A stretch of DNA of 64,000 nt, from the NCBI RefSeq assembly GCF_003312875.1, contig NZ_CP015163.1:8060001-8124000 (forward strand), written 5' to 3'. Source of the stretch: Amycolatopsis albispora. Its GTDB lineage: Bacteria > Actinomycetota > Actinomycetes > Mycobacteriales > Pseudonocardiaceae. Below are positions 43,426 to 51,576 of this stretch, in pieces (within the stretch, counting starts at the first letter, position 1; the number at the start of each line of letters is the position of its first letter). The notes below the pieces were generated by a model, which ran no database searches, had not been told where the DNA came from, and saw only the letters and a program-made list of their open reading frames with translations. The position numbers and the translations under genes are program-made.

Positions 43426-46392
43426 TCAGGCGGAAGCGATGTGCCTGCGCTTGCGCCGGGGCGGCAGCGACGTGCCGGCGGGCAGCTCGTCCATCCGCGC
43501 GCTCACCGCGGCGGCTTCGGATTCGGCGGACAGCTCCCGCCAGATGGCCAGCGAACGCTCGTAGTAACCGCGGGAGCGCTCCGGCTGGCCCAGCGCCTGG
43601 TGCAGGCGGCCGAGCAGATCGGTCACCTCGGCCTCGGACCGCCGGTCCCCGTTGCGGCGGTGCACGCTGAACGAGTTCACCAGCAGCAGTTGCGCGTAGG
43701 CCAGGTCGCCGCTTTGCAGGCACAGCTCGCCGAGGTTCTGGTTCGCGTAACCGACGCAGTGGTCGTCACCGAGTTCCTCGAAGATGGCGATCGACCGGTT
43801 CACCTGCTCGCGGGCCTCGGTGAGATTGCCGCGCCGCTGGTGCAGCATGGCGATCCGCTTGAGCGCGTGTGCCTCGCGGTGCCGGTCGCCGATCAGCGCG
43901 GACAGGTCGTACGCCTCGCCGAACCAGCGTTCGGCCTCGTCGAAGGCGTCCACCGCCAGCCAGCACGCGCCGATCGCGATCTTCGCCACCGCCTCGCCGT
44001 GGGGATCACCGGCGCGCTGGAACAACCGCAGCGCGTCCACGCTGCGGTCGAGTGCCTGCTCGCGGTTCCCGCTGATGCGCAGCGCGCTGCCCAGCCCGGC
44101 CAGCGCGATGGCCGCGCCGCGGTCGTCGGGAATCTGGCGGAACAGCCGGTAGGACTCCTCGAACCCGGCGACCGCCTCCTCGTAGGCGTCCTGGTACAGG
44201 TGGATCTGGCCGAGGTTGCGCTGCACGATCGCCTGCCCGAGCAGGTCGCCGGTGCGGCGGGCGGCGGCGAACGCGATGGCGTGCGTGTGCTGCCAGTCGG
44301 CCTGGTGCCCGCGGATGTCGAAGTACGGGGTGAAGGCCGCGGTCAGCCGCCACGCCAGGTCGTCGAGGCCCCATTCCGCGGCCAGCGCCACCGCGGCCAC
44401 CCCGGTGCGGCGCTCGGCGTCGAACCAGGCGAGCGGGTCGCCGAGCACCGCGTCGGTGTCCGGCACGCGCCAGCCACCCGGGCCGTCGACCGCGTACAGC
44501 CCGAACACGTGCAGCGGCATCATCGCGACCGCGCTGGTCGCCAGCGCGAGATAGCCCTCCAGCACGCGCCGGACCACGGCCCGCCGGTCCGCCTCGGAGT
44601 CGTCGATCTCGCCCTGCCTGGCCGCGTACACCCGCAGCAGGTCGTGCAGCCGGTAGTGCGGCTGGCCGTTGCCGTCGGAGCTGACCAGCTCCACCAGGTG
44701 CGCGTCGACCAGCACGTCGAGCACCTCGTCGGCGTCCTCGCGGTCGAGCACCGCGGCCACCGCCCAGCTGGGGAACACCACCGGGCCGAGCAGGCCGAGC
44801 CCGCGGAAGGCCTGCGCCGCGCCACGCGGCAGCATGTCGTAGCTCAGGGTCACGCTCGCGTGCACGGCCAGGTCGCCCACGCGCAGCTCGTCCAGCCTGC
44901 GGCGCTCGTTGCGCAGGCGGTCGGCGAGCATGCGCAGGGTCCACGACGGCCGGTGGGTCAGCTTCGCGCCGACGATCCGGATGGCCAGCGGCAGGTAACC
45001 GCACGCCTTGATGATCGCGGCCGCGCTGTCCGGCTCGGCCTGCACGCGGTCACCGCCGATGATGCCGGCGAGCAGCCGGACCGCGTCCTCGTCGGGCAGC
45101 ACGTCGACGTCGATCGGCCGCGCGCCGGCCAGGTCGGGCAGCCGGAGGCGGCTGGTGACGAGCACCGCGCACGCGCCCGCACCCGGCAGCAACGGCCGGA
45201 GCTGCGCGGCGCTGCCCGCGTCGTCGAGCACCAGGCACATCCGCCGCCGCGACAACCGCGAGCGCAGCAGCGCCGAGCGTTCGGCCAGCGTGCGCGGCAT
45301 CGCCGGATCCGGCACGCCGAGTGAGCGCAGGATCTCCGGCAGCACGTCCATCGGGGCACGCGGTGACGGCGAGGTGCCGCCGAGGTCGAGGTGCAGCTGC
45401 CCGTCGGGGAACTCCGCGCGGAGCTCGTGCGCCACCCGCACGGCGATGCTCGACTTGCCGACGCCGGGTGCGCCCGAGAGCACCACGACGGTGGGGGCGC
45501 TGCTGGCCCGCTGCTGCCGGAGCAGCCCGACCAGCTCGTCGACCACCTCGGTGCGGCCGGTGAAGTCGGGCAGGTCGAGCGGCAGCTGGCAGATCGGGAA
45601 CGGGCTGGGCGCCACGGGTCTCGCGCCGGATCTGGCGCCGTGGCGCTTGGCCGCGAGCAGCCGGGTGTGCAGGGCCTGCAGCCGGGGGCCGGGTTCGGTG
45701 TCGAGCTCGTCCATCAGGATCTGCTCGACCTGGGCGTAGGCCTGGAACGCCTCCGCGGTGCGGCCGTCCGCGTCGAGCGCGATGATCAGCTGCTCCCACA
45801 GTTCCTCGCGCAGCGGGTGGTCGGCGAGCAGGCCACGCAGCTCGACCACGGCGTCGGTGTGCTGGCCCAGCTCGACGCGCGTTTTCAGCCGCTGCTCCTG
45901 AGTGGACAGCCGCAGTTCGTCGAGCCGCGCCACGGTCGAACCCCAGGTGTGGCTGTGCGGCAGGTCCTCGAGCACTTCGCCGCGCCACAGCTCGTCGGCC
46001 TCGGTCAGCAGGGCCAGCGCCTGCTCGGGCGGCAGTTTCTGGGCACGCGCGGCCAGCTCCTGGAAGCGCGTGGCGTCGAGTTCGTCCGCGTCGGCGGTGA
46101 GGATGTAGCCGGCGGACCGGCTTTGAATGCGTTCGGCGACGTCGGGTGAGGCTTCGGCCAGGCGACGGCGCAGCGCGTGCACATAGGTGCGGATGTTCGC
46201 GGCCGCGGACCGCGGTGCCTTCTCCGGCCACAGCACGTCGATCAGGGCGTCGGCGGAGACGGCCACGTTCGGCTGCAGCAGCAGCGTGGCCAGCAGCAAC
46301 CGCGGCTTGGGCCCGCCCAACGGCAGCACCCGGCCGCACACGGTGACCTCGAGCGGCCCCAGTACGCGAAACGAGATCGCAGTCAACAGCAC
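43426..46392 (-). CDS. AfsR-type regulator: DNA-binding, BTAD, NB-ARC ATPase and TPR domains
   Basis: This 988-residue regulator has an OmpR-like DNA-binding domain (FRVLGPLEV, about 5-95), a BTAD helical domain (to about 255, ending DELDTEPGPRLQALHTRLLA), an NB-ARC/STAND ATPase (P-loop GAPGVGKSS at about 310, CLVLDDAGSAAQL as Walker B, LVTSRLRLPDL, and the CGYLPLAIRIVG motif), and C-terminal TPR repeats (about 700-980, with the pattern GDRHREAHALKRIAMLHQRRGNLTEA). Such proteins oligomerise on ATP binding and an unknown signal, then activate promoters bearing direct repeats. The GTG at 46392 gives the expected N-terminus; TTG at 46386 is an alternative. It is divergent from one SH3 gene and followed by another, and their promoters share motifs, so they are its likely targets. 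Confidence 0.93.
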   Translation of the reverse strand: MLLTAISFRVLGPLEVTVCGRVLPLGGPKPRLLLATLLLQPNVAVSADALIDVLWPEKAPRSAAANIRTYVHALRRRLAEASPDVAERIQSRSAGYILTADADELDATRFQELAARAQKLPPEQALALLTEADELWRGEVLEDLPHSHTWGSTVARLDELRLSTQEQRLKTRVELGQHTDAVVELRGLLADHPLREELWEQLIIALDADGRTAEAFQAYAQVEQILMDELDTEPGPRLQALHTRLLAAKRHGARSGARPVAPSPFPICQLPLDLPDFTGRTEVVDELVGLLRQQRASSAPTVVVLSGAPGVGKSSIAVRVAHELRAEFPDGQLHLDLGGTSPSPRAPMDVLPEILRSLGVPDPAMPRTLAERSALLRSRLSRRRMCLVLDDAGSAAQLRPLLPGAGACAVLVTSRLRLPDLAGARPIDVDVLPDEDAVRLLAGIIGGDRVQAEPDSAAAIIKACGYLPLAIRIVGAKLTHRPSWTLRMLADRLRNERRRLDELRVGDLAVHASVTLSYDMLPRGAAQAFRGLGLLGPVVFPSWAVAAVLDREDADEVLDVLVDAHLVELVSSDGNGQPHYRLHDLLRVYAARQGEIDDSEADRRAVVRRVLEGYLALATSAVAMMPLHVFGLYAVDGPGGWRVPDTDAVLGDPLAWFDAERRTGVAAVALAAEWGLDDLAWRLTAAFTPYFDIRGHQADWQHTHAIAFAAARRTGDLLGQAIVQRNLGQIHLYQDAYEEAVAGFEESYRLFRQIPDDRGAAIALAGLGSALRISGNREQALDRSVDALRLFQRAGDPHGEAVAKIAIGACWLAVDAFDEAERWFGEAYDLSALIGDRHREAHALKRIAMLHQRRGNLTEAREQVNRSIAIFEELGDDHCVGYANQNLGELCLQSGDLAYAQLLLVNSFSVHRRNGDRRSEAEVTDLLGRLHQALGQPERSRGYYERSLAIWRELSAESEAAAVSARMDELPAGTSLPPRRKRRHIASA

Positions 46393-46492
46393 CGCCCGCC
46401 TGGAGTAGAACAAACCGGATCGTATGGCGGTCCGTGATCTGTTGACTAGTGCCATTTGTGGGTATTTGCACCGGCGTGCGGAGTAGCGCGCA

Positions 46493-46519
46493 CGTGGTTT
46501 GTACGAATTGTGTACCACG
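46493..46519. promoter_or_regulatory. Inverted repeat CGTGGT-N15-ACCACG in the AfsR/SH3 divergent region
   Basis: CGTGGT at 46493-46498 and ACCACG at 46514-46519 are exact inverted arms. Inside them are two GTAC steps, so the half-sites read GTGGTTTGTAC and, on the other strand, GTGGTACAC. The site ends 19 bp before the SH3 start and lies in the region shared with the regulator gene. It resembles the motif at 43397. Confidence 0.38.
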
Positions 46520-46537
46520 GGCTCGCACGCTGGGCCG

Positions 46538-47200
46538 ATGATGCCATCCTCCTTCCGCAGATCGGCCGCGAGAACGGCGGCCGTGCTCCTCGCCACCGCG
46601 GCGTTGTCGCTGGTCAGCATGGTTCCGGCGCAGGCGGCCGCGACCGGGACGGTGCAGACCGCGGGCGACCCGCTCAACGTCCGCCGGGCCCCCACCACCG
46701 CCGCCACCGTGGTCCGCACCGTGAACAACGGCGCCACGGTCAGCATCGACTGCCAGACGACCGGTCAGTCGGTCACCGGCCCGCTCGGCACCTCCACCCT
46801 GTGGGACTACGTCCCCGGACTGGGCGGCTACATCTCCGACACCTATGTGAAAACCGGCTCGGACGGCCGGGTGGCGCCGGACTGCGGGGTGGGAACCGGC
46901 AGCGCCGAATGCTCGACCGGAGCTTGCGCCGCCGAGGGTCTCTTCCGTTCCTCGGACGCGCGCTTCTCGGTCTGGGACCGCGACGCCGACGGCAAGTCGG
47001 CGGTGGTCGCGTACTGGCTCAAGGGCGGCGTCGGCCCGCTCTACGTGTGGAACTCCAACGGCAACGGCACGCAGGTGGACAAGGTGGTGAACGTGCCGTC
47101 CGGCGGCTGGGTCCACTACAAGGTCTGCGTCGCGAACTACTCGGCCACCAGCCCCGTGCTCGAAGCCTGCAGCAACGGCATCACGGACTTCGCCTCGTGA
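46538..47200 (+). CDS. Small secreted SH3-domain protein
   Basis: This 220-residue exported protein has a signal peptide (RTAAVLLATAALSLVSMV, cleavage near PAQAAATG), an SH3b domain at about 38-115 (GTVQTAGDPLNVRRAPTTAA, YISDTYVKTGSDGRVAPDC), and a C-terminal domain of about 100 residues (RFSVWDRDADGKSAVVAYWL, then GWVHYKVCVANYS) that I do not recognise. The SH3b part aligns closely with the C-terminus of the 42100-43344 protein, including DPxNVR and YISDTYV, so the two are paralogous modules. The start is one of two adjacent ATGs at 46538 and 46541; neither has a clear ribosome site. It probably binds cell wall. The PhoD gene follows by 37 bp and has its own ribosome site. Confidence 0.78.
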   Translation: MMPSSFRRSAARTAAVLLATAALSLVSMVPAQAAATGTVQTAGDPLNVRRAPTTAATVVRTVNNGATVSIDCQTTGQSVTGPLGTSTLWDYVPGLGGYISDTYVKTGSDGRVAPDCGVGTGSAECSTGACAAEGLFRSSDARFSVWDRDADGKSAVVAYWLKGGVGPLYVWNSNGNGTQVDKVVNVPSGGWVHYKVCVANYSATSPVLEACSNGITDFAS

Positions 47201-47237
47201 ACCCCTTCGATTCCGACTACCGCGGGAGGACCTTGTC

Positions 47238-48791
47238 ATGGCTCAGGTGAATCGGCGGCTCGTGCTGCTCGGCGGGCTGGCGGCCGCGGGCGGGCTCGCC
47301 ACCGCCGCCTCGGTGCCGTCGTGGGCGAGCACCAGGACCCGGATCGCCGCCCCGGCCATCCACGACCCGTTCCAGCTGGGCGTGGCCTCGGGTGATCCGC
47401 TGCCCGACAGCGTGGTGCTGTGGACGAGACTCGCGCCGGCGCCGCTGAACGCCGACGGCTTCGGCGGCATGCCGGACGCCACGTACAACGTGGACTGGGA
47501 GATCGCCACCGACGAGGCGTTCGGCTCGGTCGTGCAGAAGGGCACGGTGGCCACCACGCGCGCGATGGGGCACAGCGTGCACATCGAGCCGAAGGGCCTC
47601 GACCCGGCGCGGGCCTACTTCTACCGCTTCAAGTCGGAGGGCTTCGTCTCGCCGGTGGGCCGGACCAGGACCGCGCCCGCCGCCGGCGCCACGGTCAACC
47701 AGCTCAAGTACTGCATGGCGTCGTGCCAGCACTGGGAGGAAGGCTGGTACCACGCGCACCGCGGCATCGCCGCCGACAACCCCGACCTGGTGCTCTTCCT
47801 CGGCGACTACATGTACGAGAAGCCGTCGACCAACGCCGCGGTGCCGCGCGTGCGGGCGATGGCGCTGACCGCGGAAACCACCACGCTCGCGCACTACCGG
47901 GCACGGCACGCGCAGCACAAAACCGACCAGTACCTGCAGGCCGCCCACGCGGCAGCGCCGTGGATGGTGGTGTTCGACGACCACGAAGTGGTGAACAACT
48001 GGAATTCGAGCACCGCGCCCGCGACCACGGCCCGCAAGGCCGCGGCGTTCCAGGCGTTCTACGAGAACATGCCGATCCGGTCCACGGCCAAGCCGAACGG
48101 GGCGTCGATCCAGCTGTACCGGCAGTACCTGTGGGGCAAGCTGGCGCGCTTCCATCTGATGGACACCCGGCAGTACCGCAGTGTGCAGGCCACCAGCGCG
48201 CAGGGCTGCACCACAATGCGCGACCCGAGCCGCACGCTGCCCGGGACCGCGCAGGAGCAGTGGCTGCTGAAGTCGTTCGAGACGCACCCGGCGACCTGGG
48301 ACTTCCTGGGGCAGCAGGTGTTCTTCGCGCAGCGTGACGGTGACGGCAAGAAGGACACCTGCGAATCACCCGATTCGTGGAACGGCTACGCGGCATCGCG
48401 GGACCGCATCACCAAGGGCTGGGTGGACCGCAAGGTGCCCAACCCGATCGTGCTGACCGGGGACGTGCACCGGCACTGGGCGGCGGACCTGCGGCAGGAC
48501 TACTTCGACCACAGCGACCCGATCGTCGGCTCCGAGCTGGTGACCACCTCGGTGACCAGCAACAGCGTGGGCTCGTCACCGCCGAGCTCGACCTGGCTCT
48601 CGCACAACCCGCACGTCAAGTACTGCCTCGGCGAGCGGGGATACGTACGCGTGACCACAACGCCCGCGCAGCTGAGGGCCGACTTCATGCGGGTGTCCAG
48701 CGCGCTGGAGCTGGACCCGGCGAAGGCGCTGATCACCACCGACCGCAGCTACGTGGTGCAGGCCGGGACGAAGGGCCTGCAGCGGGTCTGA
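47238..48791 (+). CDS. phoD: Secreted PhoD-family alkaline phosphatase/phosphodiesterase
   Basis: This 517-residue exported enzyme has a Tat signal (NRRLVLLGGLAAAGGLATAAS). An N-terminal PhoD_N domain (GVASGDPLPDSVVLWTRLAP) is followed by the metallophosphatase core with metal-ligand motifs CQHWEEGWY, FLGDYMYE, VVFDDHEVVNNW and TGDVHRHWAADL. PhoD enzymes use calcium and iron to hydrolyse phosphomonoesters and diesters, including teichoic acids, and are usually induced by phosphate starvation. I could not pick out a clear PHO box. The ATG follows a GGGAGGACC site. It is convergent with the cold-shock-domain gene, with only 16 bp between the stops. Confidence 0.93.
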   Translation: MAQVNRRLVLLGGLAAAGGLATAASVPSWASTRTRIAAPAIHDPFQLGVASGDPLPDSVVLWTRLAPAPLNADGFGGMPDATYNVDWEIATDEAFGSVVQKGTVATTRAMGHSVHIEPKGLDPARAYFYRFKSEGFVSPVGRTRTAPAAGATVNQLKYCMASCQHWEEGWYHAHRGIAADNPDLVLFLGDYMYEKPSTNAAVPRVRAMALTAETTTLAHYRARHAQHKTDQYLQAAHAAAPWMVVFDDHEVVNNWNSSTAPATTARKAAAFQAFYENMPIRSTAKPNGASIQLYRQYLWGKLARFHLMDTRQYRSVQATSAQGCTTMRDPSRTLPGTAQEQWLLKSFETHPATWDFLGQQVFFAQRDGDGKKDTCESPDSWNGYAASRDRITKGWVDRKVPNPIVLTGDVHRHWAADLRQDYFDHSDPIVGSELVTTSVTSNSVGSSPPSSTWLSHNPHVKYCLGERGYVRVTTTPAQLRADFMRVSSALELDPAKALITTDRSYVVQAGTKGLQRV

Positions 48792-48807
48792 CCCAGCCGG
48801 GTGTGAC

Positions 48808-49230
48808 CTAGCGTTCCACCCAGTTGTGCGACTGGGCGAGCTGCACCAGCTTCCGGCGGAGCAGCACGATCTGGGAGCCGGTGAGGGTGGGCGCGGTCTC
48901 CAGCATGGCTTCGGTGAGTTCCTGGCGGAACTCGGTCTGCGAGAGCAGGTCGGCCAGTCCGTCCTCGACCACGCGCGAGGCGCGGGCGGACTGGTCACCG
49001 TGGCGCACGGCCGCGGCGGCGGCTTCACGGTCGGCGAGGTGCACGTTCGAGGCCTTGAGCCCGCGGCCGCCGTCCTCGACGTCGAAGGTGACCGTCATTC
49101 CCGGCTGGAACAGATGCTTTTCGTCACGCAGGTCATTCGCGTGCATGAATACGTCTTCGCCGCCCTCGTCCGGCGCGATGAAGCCGTATCCCCGCACTTC
49201 GTCGAACCGCAGGATCTTCCCTGAAGTCAC
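48808..49230 (-). CDS. Cold-shock-domain protein with C-terminal helical extension
   Basis: This 140-residue protein has a cold-shock domain at 1-65, with RNP1-like GYGFIAPDE and RNP2-like VFMHAND motifs, so it should bind single-stranded nucleic acid. The remaining 75 residues are helical (REAAAAAVRHGDQSARASRV, LLSQTEFRQELTEAM, GSQIVLLRRKLVQLAQ). This long-tailed form is typical of actinobacteria and differs from the 67-residue CspA class. The GTG start at 49230 is preceded by GAGGTGG. The tail may mediate dimerisation; that is inference. A 175-bp gap before the TetR gene holds its promoter and no other gene. Confidence 0.9.
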   Translation of the reverse strand: MTSGKILRFDEVRGYGFIAPDEGGEDVFMHANDLRDEKHLFQPGMTVTFDVEDGGRGLKASNVHLADREAAAAAVRHGDQSARASRVVEDGLADLLSQTEFRQELTEAMLETAPTLTGSQIVLLRRKLVQLAQSHNWVER

Positions 49231-49405
49231 CCAGACCACCTCAACCCCATACACCGATATGCCCTGTTCCCGTGCCCGAGAACGCGGGGGAGCATACCGC
49301 CGCGAGATCGGCCCGGCCATCGCAACGACCCCGGTCGAGTAATGGCAACAATGCGCAGGCAAATATGCAACATGCATTCTGAAACATTCGCCCGCGGCGT
49401 GGGTT

Positions 49406-49996
49406 TCAGTAGCCGCCGGCGTCGGGGCGGCCCGCCCGCCAGGCCGCTTCGATCATCAGGAAGATCTCGTTCACCGCGATCTCCGGCTCGGCCGCGTCGC
49501 GGGCCAGGAAATGTGCGTCGACCACAAACCGCGCGATCGCGCGGCAGGGCGTGGTGGTCTCCGGCAGGCCGAGGTCGGCGGCGATGGCCGCCGCCACCGA
49601 CTCCGAGTGACGAAGCCGCATCGACTCCTCGTACTGCCTCAGGGCAGGCGTCTCGTTGATCATGCGCCAGATCGGCGCGGCGTCGGCCGCGGCGCAGTGC
49701 CGCACCATCGCGTGGACCTCGCGACGCAGCGCGATGATCAGCGACTCTTCCGGCGCCCGGTCGGTGACCGCCCGCGTGAGGCCCTGTTCGAAGTTCTCGT
49801 CCTGCGCGAAGACCAGGGCCTCTTTTGAAGCGAAGTGGGAGAAGACCGTGGTGACGGCGACGTCGGCCTCGGCGGCCACGTCGCGAATGCCCACCGCGTC
49901 GTACCCGCGCTCGAGGAAGAGCCGCCGGGCGGTGTCGGCGATCTTCTGGCGCGTCGCGGCCTTCTTGCGCTCACGGCGCCCGGTCGGGGCGGTCAT
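49406..49996 (-). CDS. TetR-family transcriptional regulator
   Basis: This 196-residue repressor has an N-terminal helix-turn-helix (KIADTARRLFLERGYDAVGI, then VAVTTVFSHFASKEALVF, about 18-65) and an all-helical ligand domain (REVHAMVRHCAAADAAPIWRM, CRAIARFVVDAHFLARD). It is divergent from an NADPH-dependent oxidoreductase, with 72 bp between the starts. A CTAAC/GTTAG dyad sits over the promoter of the oxidoreductase, which makes repression of that gene the obvious model. The ligand is unknown but may be an electrophile or quinone that the oxidoreductase removes. Confidence 0.93.
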   Translation of the reverse strand: MTAPTGRRERKKAATRQKIADTARRLFLERGYDAVGIRDVAAEADVAVTTVFSHFASKEALVFAQDENFEQGLTRAVTDRAPEESLIIALRREVHAMVRHCAAADAAPIWRMINETPALRQYEESMRLRHSESVAAAIAADLGLPETTTPCRAIARFVVDAHFLARDAAEPEIAVNEIFLMIEAAWRAGRPDAGGY

Positions 49997-50041
49997 GGTC
50001 GCTGATGCTAGCAGCTACAAAAGTGTGACGGTTTCAAAAAG

Positions 50042-50052
50042 CTAACCGTTAG
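50042..50052. promoter_or_regulatory. TetR-type operator CTAAC-C-GTTAG
   Basis: An 11-bp perfect dyad, CTAACCGTTAG, lies in the divergent region 17-27 bp before the oxidoreductase ATG, immediately upstream of the putative -10. Binding there would block RNA polymerase. TetR proteins often use such short dyads next to their own genes. Confidence 0.55.
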
Positions 50053-50055
50053 TGC

Positions 50056-50061
50056 TACGGT
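50056..50061 (+). promoter_or_regulatory. Candidate -10 TACGGT, leaderless oxidoreductase gene
   Basis: TACGGT matches TANNNT and lies 7 bp before the ATG at 50069, predicting a transcript that starts at the initiation codon. No Shine-Dalgarno sequence is present. It directly abuts the operator dyad. Confidence 0.5.
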
Positions 50062-50068
50062 CGCTGTC

Positions 50069-50965
50069 ATGAAGAAGGTGAGCTTCGCCGAGTTCGGCGG
50101 CCCGGAAGTGCTGGAACTCGTGGATGCCGAGGAGCCGCACGCCGGTCCCGGTCAGGTGCGCATCGCCGTGCGGGCGGCGGGGGTGAACCCGGTCGACTGG
50201 CGAATTCGGGAAGGTCAGGTGCTGGGAGCGCATCCGATCGAGCTGCCCTCGGGGGTCGGCCTGGACGCCGCCGGCGTGGTGGACGAGGTCGGCGAGGGGG
50301 TGGAGGGCGTCGAGGTCGGTGACCAGGTGTTCGGTGAAGGTTCGAGCACCTATGCCGAGTACGCGGTGCTGTGGGCGTGGGCGCGCATGCCCGACGGCCT
50401 GCCGTTCGAGGAGGCGGCCGGGTATCCGTCCGTGGTGGAAACCGCGTTGCGGGTGCTGCGCGAGGTCGGTGTGCAGCGCGGGCAAACGCTGCTGGTCAGC
50501 GGCGCAGCCGGGGGTGTTGGTTCGGCGGTACTGCAGATCGCGCGGGATCGCGGCATCAGGGTGATCGGCACGGCGGGGGCCGCGAACCAGGACTACCTGC
50601 GTTCCCTGGGCGCCACCGCCACGACGTACGGCGATGGCTGGGGGGAGCGGGTGCGGCAGCTCGCGCCCCACATCGACGCCGCCCTCGATCTGGCGGGCTC
50701 GGGTGTTATCCGTGAACTAGTCGACCTGACCGGGGACCCGGGGAAGGTGGTGTCCATCGCCGACCTGGGCGCGCCGGCCCTGGGCGTCCGTTTCTCTGGC
50801 GCGGCCGGGAGCATGCCGGATGCCCTGACCGCGGCCGTCGACCTCATCACGCGGGACAAACTGCACATCCCAGTCGCCAAGTCATACCCCCTCGCCGACG
50901 CCGCCACCGCCCACACCGACAGCCGCTCCGGCCACACCCGAGGCCGCCGCGTCATCACCATCTGA
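50069..50965 (+). CDS. NADP-dependent quinone-oxidoreductase-like protein (MDR family)
   Basis: This 298-residue protein is a zinc-free medium-chain dehydrogenase/reductase. The N-terminal catalytic domain has FGGPEVLELVDAEEP and VRAAGVNPVDWRIREG, and the Rossmann domain (about 135-240) has the NADPH motif SGAAGGVGSAV with GVIGTAG-like spacing (RVIGTAGAANQDYLRSLGA). The zinc-binding cysteines of alcohol dehydrogenases are absent. The family reduces quinones or alpha,beta-unsaturated carbonyls. It is divergently arranged with the TetR gene, whose product is probably its repressor. The predicted mRNA is leaderless. The C-terminal residues (SRSGHTRGRRVITI) are the standard end of the family. Confidence 0.93.
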   Translation: MKKVSFAEFGGPEVLELVDAEEPHAGPGQVRIAVRAAGVNPVDWRIREGQVLGAHPIELPSGVGLDAAGVVDEVGEGVEGVEVGDQVFGEGSSTYAEYAVLWAWARMPDGLPFEEAAGYPSVVETALRVLREVGVQRGQTLLVSGAAGGVGSAVLQIARDRGIRVIGTAGAANQDYLRSLGATATTYGDGWGERVRQLAPHIDAALDLAGSGVIRELVDLTGDPGKVVSIADLGAPALGVRFSGAAGSMPDALTAAVDLITRDKLHIPVAKSYPLADAATAHTDSRSGHTRGRRVITI

Positions 50966-51008
50966 CCAGTCCCGCCCCGGCGAGGCGCCGCACACACCAT
51001 TCCGACGC

Positions 51009-51192
51009 GCCCCACCTGCGCGCCGCCGCGAATATGCCCACCGAACCGCCCCGCCCGCGCGGCCACCGCGAATATGCCCACCCGAGCCGCACCACCTGCG
51101 CGGCCGCCGTGAATATGCCCACCCGAGCCGCACCACCTGCGCGGCCATCGCGAATATGCCCACCCGAGCCGCACCATCTGCGCGGATCCCGC
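51009..51192. repeat. Tandem repeat array, 40-41-bp unit, about 4.5 copies
   Basis: The core GAATATGCCCAC begins at 51030, 51070, 51111 and 51152, giving periods of 40, 41 and 41 bp. Between cores each unit carries a CCGAGCCGCACCACCTGCGC-like segment, and a partial unit precedes the first core. The period is not a multiple of three, and antisense open frames through it are low-complexity, so I judge it non-coding. Each unit has an AATAT step in an otherwise very GC-rich stretch. It lies just past the oxidoreductase stop. Confidence 0.9.
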
Positions 51193-51435
51193 ACTCATCC
51201 CAGGTGAGCCGCCCCGCCGAAGCAGCCGCCGCGACCACCGGGGCGAGCCACCCCACTGAAGCGAAGGCCGCCGTCATTCAGCTAAGCCGCTCCGCAAGAC
51301 CCAGAGCGGAAGCCGCGATCGCAGGTGGCAGCCCGCTGGACCGGAGGCCGCATCACTCAGGTGAGTCGTCCCGCCCGAGCAGGCGCCGCGCTCCTAAGCG
51401 TGTCCGCTGAAGCGGACACCGCGATCATCCGGGCA
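51193..51435. repeat. Degenerate continuation of the tandem repeat
   Basis: Starting near 51203 about six diverged units of 33-43 bp follow, each beginning GGTGAGCC, GGCGAGCC, GCTAAGCC, GGTGGCAGCC, GGTGAGTC or GCGTGTCC and ending in a GCCGC-rich segment plus ATCA/ACCA-like bases. They look like decayed relatives of the perfect array. The rest of the gap, 51436-51540, is C-rich with no gene that I can see. Confidence 0.55.
51400..51419. terminator. Hairpin GTGTCCGC-TGAA-GCGGACAC
   Basis: A perfect 8-bp stem with a 4-nt loop lies in the gene-free region between the oxidoreductase and the convergent formyltransferase. It may terminate transcription from either side, though the distance of 435 bp from the oxidoreductase stop and the lack of a T-tract leave this uncertain. 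Confidence 0.45.
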
Positions 51436-51542
51436 AGCCCGCCAACAACCCACCCCAATGCAGCCCCCCACCCTCCCTGGGGGCGGCCCCTGTCACCATC
51501 CTACCCACCAACCCCACCCAAAAGGCCTGGTCAGCTGCGCCC

Positions 51543-51569
51543 TGTGGGCAACCCGTCCCCTGTGGACAA
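51543..51569. other. Two DnaA-box-like 9-mers
   Basis: TGTGGACAA at 51561-51569 is, on the minus strand, TTGTCCACA, the preferred DnaA box of Streptomyces-type genomes. TGTGGGCAA at 51543-51551 differs by one base, in the same orientation, 18 bp away. They lie just beyond the formyltransferase stop. No dnaA or dnaN gene is near, so this is not oriC. Confidence 0.4.
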
Positions 51570-51576
51570 CCCAGGG

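Noticed and set aside
41980..45324. Long plus-strand frame of 1114 codons
   Set aside because: It runs opposite the SH3 and AfsR genes, both of which have recognisable domains on the minus strand.
51009..51192. CRISPR array
   Set aside because: Units are contiguous with no unique spacers, conservation extends across the whole period, and no cas genes are near.
50593..51277. Minus-strand open frames across the tandem repeat region
   Set aside because: Products are repeats of Gly/Arg/Trp/His; the repeat period is not a multiple of three, and no ribosome site or family is visible.
51543..51569. Chromosomal origin of replication
   Set aside because: Only two DnaA-box-like sites, no dnaA, dnaN or AT-rich unwinding region.
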